A stretch of DNA of 64,000 nucleotides from assembly GCF_014196915.1 (NCBI RefSeq), contig NZ_JACIEP010000001.1:124001-188000 (forward strand), read 5' to 3'. The translations under genes were made by a program, and so were the position numbers. Below the pieces are notes generated by a model. It ran no database searches. It worked only from the letters and a program-made list of their open reading frames with translations, and was not told the DNA's origin. Shown in pieces: positions 39,433-47,830 of this stretch (position 1 is its first letter; the number at the start of each line of letters is the position of its first letter). This stretch comes from Dysgonomonas hofstadii (GTDB lineage: Bacteria > Bacteroidota > Bacteroidia > Bacteroidales > Dysgonomonadaceae).

Positions 39433-41061
39433 TTATTTATCTACCTTAAACCAATCGATATCCACTCTTCCGCCGTCATTTTTCGTAATAGGACGGCTAC
39501 AGAACATTCCGATCTTCGCTCCTATCCATTTGCCTTCTTTAGCCTTAAATGTTGTACCGAGACTTGTGTATTTTTTATTATCGGTACTATAACTGAAATC
39601 ACAGGTTGCATCAGGAGATACTTTTACACGCAGGTATAGTGTCCCCTCCTTTATTGGCACAGATGCGTTTACCTTCTCTGCTCCGCCTTTGTCTGCCTTC
39701 AGGCATTCATTTTGTGATAAAACCAGTCCGTCCTTTGTGTTTTCGAGGGAAAGTAATCCATAATCCAAGCCCATGACAACCAGGCCTGTGCGCTCTCCCT
39801 CTATGCCCGGATTAGGAATAAATGTCAATTTCATTGTTGCTGTAAACGATGGGGCAGGTGTTTTCTGAAGGAGTAAATTTGGAACATCCCAAAGGTTCTT
39901 GTAATCTTCAGATACAGGAACGGAATACAGGCTTAAGCATCCTTTCTCCTGATTGGTAAAATACCACCACGACATAGGGTTAGAATGCCATTGCCACTGC
40001 AATCCCAGTTCATTGGTATTAAATTCATCGCTTTCTGCCGGAGTAGCAACCGGATAGGTTTTCCCTATATTCGGTTTTTTATATGTCAAAACAGGATCGC
40101 CGCAACCATCACCATCTTTATCTTCACCGATAACAGGCCAGTCATTCTTCCATACCATCGGTTGCAGGTGTACAAGGCGGCCAAAGGTTCCCACATCCTG
40201 AAAATGTATAAACCAGTCTTCTCCTGTTTGGGTGTCTATCCATGCTCCCTGATGAGGGCCATTGATGATGGTATTACCCTGAGCCATCACTATTTTTCGT
40301 TCGTATGGGCCAAATACATCCTTCGAGCGCATCGCCAGTTGCCATCCTGTGGCAACGCCACCTGCCGGTGCAAAGATGTAATAGTAACCATTCCGTTTAT
40401 AAAATTTAGGCCCTTCGATAGTTGGATCGAGGTCGTGTCCGTCGTATATTATTTTTGATTCTCCTACCGCCTTTTTCCCGTCAGGAGTCAGGCGGGTGAC
40501 TGCCAGCAGACTCTTTATCTCTGCACGGCTTCCGGCATACGCATGGGCAAGATATACATCGCCATTATCATCGAAGAACGGACAGGCGTCGATCAGTCCT
40601 TTTCCTTCTTTCACTAAAACAAGTGGCTCCCATTCCCCCGCAGGATCTTTAGTTTTAGTCATAAAAATACCTATATCGGGATCGCCATAATAGATGTAAA
40701 ACTCTCCTTTATGATGCCGTATGGCCGGAGCCCAGACATTCCCTCCGTGATTGACACTACTTTCTCCAAACACTGCATTCTTTGGCATCTTATCGATGGC
40801 ATGTCCTATAATTGTCCAGTTCACAAGGTCTTTCGAATGAAGAATGGGAAGACCGGGAATACAATTGAAACTGGATGCTGTCATATAGTAATCGTCTCCT
40901 ACCCGACAAGCATCGGGGTCGGAATAATCGGCATATAACACAGGATTTTTGTAAGTTCCGTTACCCTGGTCAGCTACCCATACCTTAGATACATAATTTT
41001 CCTGACCAACCAGATCACTAAAGAAAAGTACCAGAAATAAAGTAAAAAGTGTTTTTCTCAT
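39433..41061 (-). CDS. GH43 beta-xylosidase/alpha-L-arabinofuranosidase
   Basis: 542 aa, signal peptide ending near residue 20 (LVGQ). The five-bladed propeller carries the GH43 triad: Asp48 in YSDPD (general base), Asp158 in GLIDACPFFDDNG (pKa modulator) and Glu216 in TIEGPKF (general acid). The C-terminal ~200 residues form the concanavalin-like sandwich also seen in the gene fragment at the left edge. It removes xylose or arabinose side groups. The gene is divergent from the HTCS at 41594 and has its own copy of the PUL operator at 41378-41442, so it belongs to the pectin regulon despite its orientation. Xylosidase versus arabinofuranosidase is not decided. Confidence 0.95.
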   Translation of the reverse strand: MRKTLFTLFLVLFFSDLVGQENYVSKVWVADQGNGTYKNPVLYADYSDPDACRVGDDYYMTASSFNCIPGLPILHSKDLVNWTIIGHAIDKMPKNAVFGESSVNHGGNVWAPAIRHHKGEFYIYYGDPDIGIFMTKTKDPAGEWEPLVLVKEGKGLIDACPFFDDNGDVYLAHAYAGSRAEIKSLLAVTRLTPDGKKAVGESKIIYDGHDLDPTIEGPKFYKRNGYYYIFAPAGGVATGWQLAMRSKDVFGPYERKIVMAQGNTIINGPHQGAWIDTQTGEDWFIHFQDVGTFGRLVHLQPMVWKNDWPVIGEDKDGDGCGDPVLTYKKPNIGKTYPVATPAESDEFNTNELGLQWQWHSNPMSWWYFTNQEKGCLSLYSVPVSEDYKNLWDVPNLLLQKTPAPSFTATMKLTFIPNPGIEGERTGLVVMGLDYGLLSLENTKDGLVLSQNECLKADKGGAEKVNASVPIKEGTLYLRVKVSPDATCDFSYSTDNKKYTSLGTTFKAKEGKWIGAKIGMFCSRPITKNDGGRVDIDWFKVDK

Positions 41062-41151
41062 TATTATTATATCATTGATTAGTTATACAAATTACTAACT
41101 ATAATTGTTAAAAGTTGACAAAGTTGACACATATTTTAATTTTTATATTCT

Positions 41152-41209
41152 TGTCATCCTGAGGTACGAAAGATCTCCTCTAGATGCTTCGCTTCGCTCC
41201 AGCATGACA
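41152..41209. repeat. REP-like palindromic intergenic element
   Basis: Ends in inverted TGTCAT...ATGACA, with TCCTGAGG near the left end and GCTTCGCTTCGCTCCAG near the right. This matches the style of short palindromic repeats often scattered between genes in Bacteroidota (TGTCATCCTGA ... CAGCATGACA). Only one copy is in the window, so copy number cannot be judged. Confidence 0.65.
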
Positions 41210-41377
41210 GAGAGTAAAACCTGACACATCTTACATATTTTATTATTTTCCAAGTTGTTCATTTTTCAAATTTTCATTGGCACAGCGGCATATTATTACA
41301 TTCGCTCATTGTTTTCCCTATTGATAAAGATATTAAAGAAAAATTCAGATCTGATCTTTGATTTTGATTACATATTA

Positions 41378-41442
41378 CAATATTAAAATATGATAATCGC
41401 ATATTACCGTGGTTTTTTGGTTTTTCTTTGATGTTAAATTGG
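41378..41442 (-). promoter_or_regulatory. Putative HTCS operator and promoter of GH43
   Basis: Read on the minus strand: CCAATTTAAC begins at 41442, the second half-site CCAAAAAACCAC begins at 41420 (22 bp later), and TAATATTG occupies 41385-41378, 57 bp after the first C. Spacing and sequence match the plus-strand copies at 46098, 50526 and 62828. Confidence 0.75.
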
Positions 41443-41559
41443 AATTTCGACATCAGGGTTTGTAGTTAATGTGCTTATTGTTAGATGTATGTCTTTTAAA
41501 ATCTCATTTAACTTCTTTATAACTCTTATCTGGTTCTTTTATTTACCAATAAAGAAAAT

Positions 41560-41567
41560 TATATTTG
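41560..41567 (+). promoter_or_regulatory. -7 element of the pectin HTCS gene
   Basis: TATATTTG at 41560-41567 matches TAnnTTTG and is 26 bp upstream of the start codon. The -33 region is T-rich (TTCTTTT) without a clean TTTG. Confidence 0.5.
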
Positions 41568-41593
41568 TTATATCTTCTTCAGCTATATAAACT

Positions 41594-44500
41594 ATGAAAA
41601 CATACAGTACTATACTTCTTATTCTCCTCTTATTTCCCTTTCCCGTATTCGGGCAACCGAAATCGCATATCGATCATTATAATCTGGAAGAAGGATTACC
41701 TCAACGTTCTATAATGAGTATAATGCAGGATAAAAAGGGATTTATCTGGCTTGCTACATGGGATGGACTATGTAAATTCGATGGTTACAATTTCACCGGT
41801 TATAAAACCACGGTGAACGACTCTGTCATAATGGGGAATAACCGTATCCACCGCATAGTAGAGGATGCGTATGGTTATATATGGCTGAATGCATATAGTC
41901 ATGAAGTCTTTAAATTCGATCCCAAGACAGAAAAATATATAGCTACCTATAATGCAGGAAAAATACCTTTCAAAGCTTCAAAGATAATACCCATGCCTTC
42001 GGGTAAAGTATGGCTTATCTCGGAAACAATGGGAACGATTTGCGTTCCCGACTCAATTAGTCCTCCCATTCAGTTCTCTCTTGAAGAAAAGAACCTGCCG
42101 GATAATAAGGTTAATGCTGTTTTTGAGGATAGCAACAACTTTTCATGGATATTGACGGACAATGGATTGCTAAAGATACCACCATCAGTCAATCCGGAAG
42201 GAGAATATGAGGTCTTTTTCCCTGGTGGGAAAAAATCTGATAAAGTGAAGCCCTTTTTCTCAGCTATGGAGACTGCTTCGGAAATATGGTTCGGGGCAGG
42301 CAATGGTGAAATATGGTGTTATAACAAGAATGATAAAACATTTAATCTGTTCGAAACAGGAGTTGATTCTGATATTATTTCCATAAAAAAGATATATGAG
42401 AAGCTATTCATTATATTAACATCAAAGGATGGATTTTTAGTAAGTGACATAAACCGGACATATTTAAAGAGATTTGATAAATCAAATCTTAAAGAATTAC
42501 CTACCAATGAAATGCTATCCTGTTTTATCGACAGTAACAATAATATATGGCTCGAAACAAATTCGAAAGGCATAGCAAAATTCAATCTGATAGACAATAA
42601 GCTAAAGTATTATTTACCCAATGATTATGGTAACAACCGCATCCTTTTCCCTTCGTTTTTCATTGTCGAAGATAAAATAGGGCATATATGGGTGCATCCG
42701 CATGGCGGTTTTTCTTTTTATGATGAGAAATCGGATAGGCTGGTACCTTTTTATAATAATCCTCATTCACCGGAATGGAAATTCTCGGATATACTTCATC
42801 ACGCCTTTTTAGATAAGCAAGGCAATTTATGGTTAAGCACGCGTAGCGGAGGACTTGAGAAAGTCGTTTTCGATAATTCATTGTTTAAGTTGAACGACTT
42901 CTATTCCAATAAGCTTTCCATTACCGGGCTCGAAGTCAGGGCTATTCTCGAAGATTCCGGTAATAATATATGGCTGGGTAACTTGAATGGTATAATATCG
43001 ATATACGATCCGAAACGTAATCTCAAAGGATATTTATCAAGGAGCGGTTCCATATCAAAATCAGGAGATCTGCTTAAAACGATGGCCTACACTTTTTTGC
43101 AGGATACAAAAGGAAATGTCTGGATTGGAACAAAAGGTGACGGGGTATTTTTATTAAGGCCGAAAGACAGTACCAGAACATCATTTTTTATAGAGCAGTA
43201 TAAACACGATCCTGCCGATATTTTTAGTTTGAGCAACGACATTGTGTACTCGATCCATGAAGACAGGCAGGGGCGGATATGGATAGGTTCGTATGGCGGA
43301 GGCATAAACCTGTTCGACCATCAGAATAAGAAGTTTATCAATGCAAATAATAATTTCAAAAATTATCCTGTCGAGACAGGAGCCCAGATAAGAACAGTAC
43401 AAAGCCATGACGGAAAAATATATATAGGCTCAACACTGGGACTGATTGTCCTTTCTATCGATGACGAGGATAATAGTATATCAAGCTACAAAAGATATTC
43501 GAAAACCTACAAAATTGAGGATGGTATAAGGGCCAATGATATACACAACATACTTGTGACCAAAGAAAACAATATATATATCGCAACATTCGGAGGTGGC
43601 ATGTCTAAAATCACAGAGTGGGATCGCAATGGCTTTCCTTCTAAATTTAAAACGTATGATACCCAAAATGGATTACACTCTGATATCGTATTATCGATAA
43701 CCGAAGATAATAAGAACTGTTTATGGATAAACAGCGAAGGCAGCCTGTCGCGGTTCAATCCCGAAGACGAATCATTTCAACTGTTCAATGATGTCAGCCG
43801 GACAATCAGTAATCAGTATTTTATGGAAACATTGCCCTTGTTGACCAACGACGGAGAGCTAATTTATGGTTGCGCACATGGAACATTATCTTTCTTTCCT
43901 GACAAAATAACACAGAACACTTACTCTCCATATCTGGCTTTGATTAAGTTTAAGGTCTCAAACAACGATTACCCATTAAAGACCAAAATAGACGATGTCA
44001 ACGAAGTTATATTAACTCATAAGGAGAATATATTCAGTCTGGAATTTGCAGCATTGGATTACTCCAATCCCAATGGTATTTCTTATGCATATATGCTTGA
44101 GGGATTTGATACCGAATGGATTAATTGCCAGTCGCAAAGGGTTGCAAACTATACGAATATTCCGCCGGGTGAGTATATTTTCAAAGTGAGGTCGACAAAT
44201 AGTAACGGAACGTGGGTCGGCAATGAGCGCCATCTTTCAATAATAATAACTCCTTCGTTCTGGCAGACAAAATGGGCATACCTGTTGTATATTATTTCTT
44301 TCATTACTGTTCTGTATATTATCCTCAGATCGATATTTATTTTCTACCGTATGAGAGATAAAGTTTTGCTGGAACATGAGCAAACCGAAATGAAGACGCG
44401 TTTCTTTACAGATATATCGCATGAGATCCGTACACCTCTCACTATGATTGTGTCGCCAATAGAAAACATTCTGGATAATCCGAAGACTCACCCCGACATA

Positions 44501-45970
44501 AAACCACAGCTTCAGTTGATATTAAGGAATGCCAGCAGAATGCTCAATATGGTAAACCAGATACTCGATTTCAGGAAGATACAAAAACAAAAGTTACAGG
44601 TAAAAGAAATTTCTGTCGGACAACATATTGACAGTCTATGTAATACATTGTTCAAGATAGCCGAGAATCAGAATATCGAGATAGAATTTAATAATGCGAT
44701 TGGCAATCAAAAGATGTGGGCCGATCCGGACAGTATCGATAAACTGGTTTCAAACCTGATCTCCAATTCTATAAAATATACGGATAAAGGAAGTAAAATA
44801 GAAGTAAACCTTTTCTGGAAAGACAAGGATATCGCCATACAGGTGAAAGACGAGGGACGTGGCATGAGTAAAGAGGTTTTGAATAAACTGTTTACCCGTT
44901 TTGCTTCATACAATAATGATAAAAGCAAACCCAGTACGGGTATCGGATTGTCGATAGTAAAGGAAATTACAGACAAGCATCATGCGAAAATAATAGTTGA
45001 TAGCAATGTAGATGAGGGATCTTGTTTTACATGCTTGTTCCAGACAGGATTGGAGCATTTTTCGAAGGATGAGAATGTGGAGATCATTCACGAAGAAACC
45101 AGTATAAGTGACGAAGTGAAGGTTTCCGGGCAGGTTTATAATGAAAAAATTATACCTTCTGAGGAACACGTGCAGGAGAAAAACCGTTTATCGGTTCTGG
45201 TTGTTGAGGATGACCACGAATTGAGAGGCTTTATTAAATCTGTCTTGTTGGATTACTATGATGTCCATGAAGCACAGGATGGCAAAGAAGGATATGATAA
45301 TACAGTAAAATATATGCCCGATTTTATACTGAGCGACATAATGATGCCTAAAATAGATGGAATGGAGTTCCTCCAGAAAGTAAGGGAAAATCAGGAGACC
45401 AGTCATATACCATTCATCCTGTTAACCGCCAAAACCAATATCGATGACCAATTGGAGGGCATAACATCGGGGGCTAACGATTATATAACAAAACCGTTCA
45501 GTGTTAAGCTGTTGATAGCCAAGATAAATAACATTATTAAGCAGAGGAAGTTATATGCGGCCTATGTGGGAAATGACCATTCCGGCGAAATACAAGGAGA
45601 GGAGCAAAAGCTGGTAGAGCAGAGCAAAATAACAGAACAGGATGAACTGTTTATCCGCAGGCTGAAAGATGATATATATAATAATCTGGACAACAGTGAT
45701 TTCACGATAGATAGTTTGGTGGCCAATACGAATCTGAGCCGCAGAGTCTTTTTTAATAAAGTGAAAAGCCTGACAGGACAGGCTCCGGTAGAGTTTGTCA
45801 GAGAAATAAGAATAAGCCATGCCGCGCAGTTATTGAAAACACAACAGTACAGAATAAAGGAAGTAACCTATATGGTTGGATTTTCCGATATCCGGTATTT
45901 TACACAGTGCTTTAAAGATATGTTCGGGATGACGCCCAGCCAGTATAAAGACCAGTTTAAAGAAAGCTGA
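41594..45970 (+). CDS. Hybrid two-component system regulator (HTCS) of the pectin PUL
   Basis: 1458 aa. Signal peptide (to ~21, VFGQ), periplasmic sensor with repeated propeller blades (GFIWLATWDGL, NIWLGN, VWIGTKGDG, IWIGSYGGG), Y_Y_Y domain (~795-875), one membrane helix (~890-915), HisKA with His943 in FTDISHEIRTP, HATPase (STGIGLSIVKEI), receiver with Asp1248 in LSDIMMP, and an AraC-type DNA-binding domain at the C-terminus (VGFSDIRYFTQCFKDMFGMTPSQYK). It senses pectin-derived oligosaccharides. It sits between the divergent GH43 and the GH28-GH3 genes. The repeated 22-bp-spaced operator found at four promoters of this locus is its likely target. Confidence 0.96.
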   Translation: MKTYSTILLILLLFPFPVFGQPKSHIDHYNLEEGLPQRSIMSIMQDKKGFIWLATWDGLCKFDGYNFTGYKTTVNDSVIMGNNRIHRIVEDAYGYIWLNAYSHEVFKFDPKTEKYIATYNAGKIPFKASKIIPMPSGKVWLISETMGTICVPDSISPPIQFSLEEKNLPDNKVNAVFEDSNNFSWILTDNGLLKIPPSVNPEGEYEVFFPGGKKSDKVKPFFSAMETASEIWFGAGNGEIWCYNKNDKTFNLFETGVDSDIISIKKIYEKLFIILTSKDGFLVSDINRTYLKRFDKSNLKELPTNEMLSCFIDSNNNIWLETNSKGIAKFNLIDNKLKYYLPNDYGNNRILFPSFFIVEDKIGHIWVHPHGGFSFYDEKSDRLVPFYNNPHSPEWKFSDILHHAFLDKQGNLWLSTRSGGLEKVVFDNSLFKLNDFYSNKLSITGLEVRAILEDSGNNIWLGNLNGIISIYDPKRNLKGYLSRSGSISKSGDLLKTMAYTFLQDTKGNVWIGTKGDGVFLLRPKDSTRTSFFIEQYKHDPADIFSLSNDIVYSIHEDRQGRIWIGSYGGGINLFDHQNKKFINANNNFKNYPVETGAQIRTVQSHDGKIYIGSTLGLIVLSIDDEDNSISSYKRYSKTYKIEDGIRANDIHNILVTKENNIYIATFGGGMSKITEWDRNGFPSKFKTYDTQNGLHSDIVLSITEDNKNCLWINSEGSLSRFNPEDESFQLFNDVSRTISNQYFMETLPLLTNDGELIYGCAHGTLSFFPDKITQNTYSPYLALIKFKVSNNDYPLKTKIDDVNEVILTHKENIFSLEFAALDYSNPNGISYAYMLEGFDTEWINCQSQRVANYTNIPPGEYIFKVRSTNSNGTWVGNERHLSIIITPSFWQTKWAYLLYIISFITVLYIILRSIFIFYRMRDKVLLEHEQTEMKTRFFTDISHEIRTPLTMIVSPIENILDNPKTHPDIKPQLQLILRNASRMLNMVNQILDFRKIQKQKLQVKEISVGQHIDSLCNTLFKIAENQNIEIEFNNAIGNQKMWADPDSIDKLVSNLISNSIKYTDKGSKIEVNLFWKDKDIAIQVKDEGRGMSKEVLNKLFTRFASYNNDKSKPSTGIGLSIVKEITDKHHAKIIVDSNVDEGSCFTCLFQTGLEHFSKDENVEIIHEETSISDEVKVSGQVYNEKIIPSEEHVQEKNRLSVLVVEDDHELRGFIKSVLLDYYDVHEAQDGKEGYDNTVKYMPDFILSDIMMPKIDGMEFLQKVRENQETSHIPFILLTAKTNIDDQLEGITSGANDYITKPFSVKLLIAKINNIIKQRKLYAAYVGNDHSGEIQGEEQKLVEQSKITEQDELFIRRLKDDIYNNLDNSDFTIDSLVANTNLSRRVFFNKVKSLTGQAPVEFVREIRISHAAQLLKTQQYRIKEVTYMVGFSDIRYFTQCFKDMFGMTPSQYKDQFKES

Positions 45971-45999
45971 TGTATTAATAATATACTGTAGTGTAAAAA

Positions 46000-46048
46000 C
46001 ATTGTGCTCTTTGTGGTTGGCCGTTTTCTTACCACAAAGAGCACAATG
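46000..46048. terminator. Very strong hairpin after the HTCS gene
   Basis: An 18-bp perfect stem: CATTGTGCTCTTTGTGGT (46000-46017) with its complement at 46031-46048, 13-nt loop. It lies 29 bp after the HTCS stop. No T tract follows; it may be a Rho-independent-like terminator or a REP-like element that isolates the HTCS transcript from GH28. Confidence 0.75.
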
Positions 46049-46097
46049 ATAAATAAGAAGATTATGTGTTGATAATCAGTGTCCTTCCATGATGATG

Positions 46098-46162
46098 CCA
46101 ATTTGACTACAAATAAATGCCAAAAAAACAACACAGGTATTTATGCCGATAGTATAATATTG
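46098..46162 (+). promoter_or_regulatory. Putative HTCS operator and promoter of GH28
   Basis: CCAATTTGAC at 46098, CCAAAAAAACAAC at 46120 (22 bp later), and -7-like TAATATTG at 46155-46162, exactly 57 bp after the first C. Start codon is 43 bp after the -7 element. Confidence 0.75.
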
Positions 46163-46205
46163 CAGCATAGCAAAAAATACTATTAATCGCTTTTATTTAT
46201 AAAAA

Positions 46206-47804
46206 ATGGCAACTGTATTAAAGAAAAACACTCACAATCTATTCTGCGTAATGATATTATTGACAATAAGCATTCAGTCTCTTAATTGCACAAATAGAAA
46301 TTCAGATAACAAATACAATCATTTATATAAAGATCTCCCTTTTGAAATGCAGATACTTGAAAAGCCTTCCTTCCCTGATAATAAAGTATATATTACAGAA
46401 TATGGAGGAGTTTCCGACGGAAAGACCTTAAATACCGCTGCATTTGAAAGTGCGATGCAAAGCTTGTCGAAAAAGGGTGGCGGCACATTAATTGTCCCTT
46501 CCGGTATCTGGTTTACCGGGCCAATTGTCTTCCGGTCGAATATAAATTTACATCTGGAAAAAGGAGCATTGATATTGTTTTCTCCCGATTTCGATCTTTA
46601 TCCTCTTGTAAAAACGGTTTATGAAGGGAGTGAAACCCGGCGGTGTCAGTCACCGGTTTCAGCAAAGGATATTGAGAATATTGCTATAACCGGAGAGGGG
46701 GTGATAAATGGTTCGGGAGACGCATGGCGTCCATTAAAAAAAATGAAAGTTACGGAAAGTCATTGGAAGGCTGTTGTAAGATCCGGCGGCGTATTAAAGG
46801 ATCAGAATATGTGGTTTCCGTCAGAAAAGGCGCTGAAAGGAGATGGCATGGATAAGGCATCCTTAACAGAAGAAGAATGGCTGTCGATAAAAGATTTTTT
46901 GCGTCCGGTGATGGTTAGCTTTATCAATTGTAAAAACATTCTGCTGGAAGGAGTCCTTTTCGAAAACTCGCCCAGTTGGAACATACATCCTTTAATGTGC
47001 GAAAACCTGATTATGGATAATGTGAATGTAAGAAATCCTTCCTATGCGCAGAATGGCGACGGAGTAGACATCGAATCATGCAAAGATGTGATCGTTGTAA
47101 ACTGTTCTTTCGATGTGGGCGATGACGCCATATGTATAAAATCGGGAAAAGATGAAGAAGGCCGTAAGCGTGGACGTCCTACCGAAAATGTAATAATCGA
47201 AAATTGCAGGGTATTCAAAGGACATGGGGGATTTGTTGTCGGCAGTGAAATGTCCGGTGGAGTAAAAAACATATCCGTCTCGAATTGCCAGTTTATGGGA
47301 ACGAACATCGGATTGCGTTTCAAAAGTGCGCGTGGCCGGGGTGGGGTAGTAGAAAATATCTATGTAAAGAATATTAATATGTTCGACATCATATACGAAC
47401 CGCTATCTTTCGACTTGTATTACTTTACCAAAAGAAAAGAAGATGAGATACCTCTTGTCAATGAGACTACGCCTGTATTCAGAAACATTTATATAGACGG
47501 CATTATTTCACGGAACTCAAATAAAGCAATGCTTTTTAACGGCCTTCCCGAAATGAATATTTCCAATATCAATATAGAAAACACAGTTATCACCGCCAAG
47601 CTGGGTGCCGAACTTTCCGATGCTGATAAAGTCAGTTTCAGGAATGTAGAGATTTACCCTGAAACGGGCCCTGCTTTAATTTTAAACAATGTAAAGAATA
47701 TGAATGTAGAAGGATTTAAGCATCCTGATAAAATAGAACGGACAGTAATGATAAACGGAGACAGGTCTGACAACATAAACATACCTGGATATCTGTCGAA
47801 ATAA
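46206..47804 (+). CDS. GH28 polygalacturonase-type glycosidase, lipoprotein
   Basis: 532 aa, likely lipoprotein (Cys28, SLNC). Inverting hydrolase of alpha-1,4-galacturonan or rhamnogalacturonan on a right-handed parallel beta-helix. N-terminal YGGVSDGKTLNTAAFESAM and GGGTLIVPSGIWFTGPI are typical of bacterial GH28. Catalytic Asp residues: Asp285 in NGDGVD, Asp306-Asp307 in GDDAICIKSG, with His340 in GHGG and a RFK segment further on. Some GH28 members are exo-acting; there is an extra ~50-residue insertion around 180-225 that could shape such a pocket. The first gene after the HTCS, with its own operator; GH3 follows by 26 bp. Confidence 0.95.
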   Translation: MATVLKKNTHNLFCVMILLTISIQSLNCTNRNSDNKYNHLYKDLPFEMQILEKPSFPDNKVYITEYGGVSDGKTLNTAAFESAMQSLSKKGGGTLIVPSGIWFTGPIVFRSNINLHLEKGALILFSPDFDLYPLVKTVYEGSETRRCQSPVSAKDIENIAITGEGVINGSGDAWRPLKKMKVTESHWKAVVRSGGVLKDQNMWFPSEKALKGDGMDKASLTEEEWLSIKDFLRPVMVSFINCKNILLEGVLFENSPSWNIHPLMCENLIMDNVNVRNPSYAQNGDGVDIESCKDVIVVNCSFDVGDDAICIKSGKDEEGRKRGRPTENVIIENCRVFKGHGGFVVGSEMSGGVKNISVSNCQFMGTNIGLRFKSARGRGGVVENIYVKNINMFDIIYEPLSFDLYYFTKRKEDEIPLVNETTPVFRNIYIDGIISRNSNKAMLFNGLPEMNISNINIENTVITAKLGAELSDADKVSFRNVEIYPETGPALILNNVKNMNVEGFKHPDKIERTVMINGDRSDNINIPGYLSK

Positions 47805-47830
47805 CCATATAAATAAAGAAATACCAAACC

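Larger units (their letters stand above)
41062..41593. other. Divergent regulatory region between GH43 and HTCS
   Basis: 532 bp. It contains, from left to right, a short AAGTTGACA tandem repeat (~41111-41130), a REP-like palindromic element (41152-41209), a TGCCAATG-bearing AT-rich stretch on the minus strand that resembles the one near 7355, the minus-strand operator/promoter of GH43 (41378-41442) and the plus-strand promoter of the HTCS gene (41560-41567). The GH43 transcript would have a ~310-nt leader that includes the REP-like element. Confidence 0.7.

Noticed and set aside
39985-40458. 157-codon plus-strand frame inside the GH43 gene
   Set aside because: Antisense to the highly conserved GH43 coding sequence, no start context or domain.
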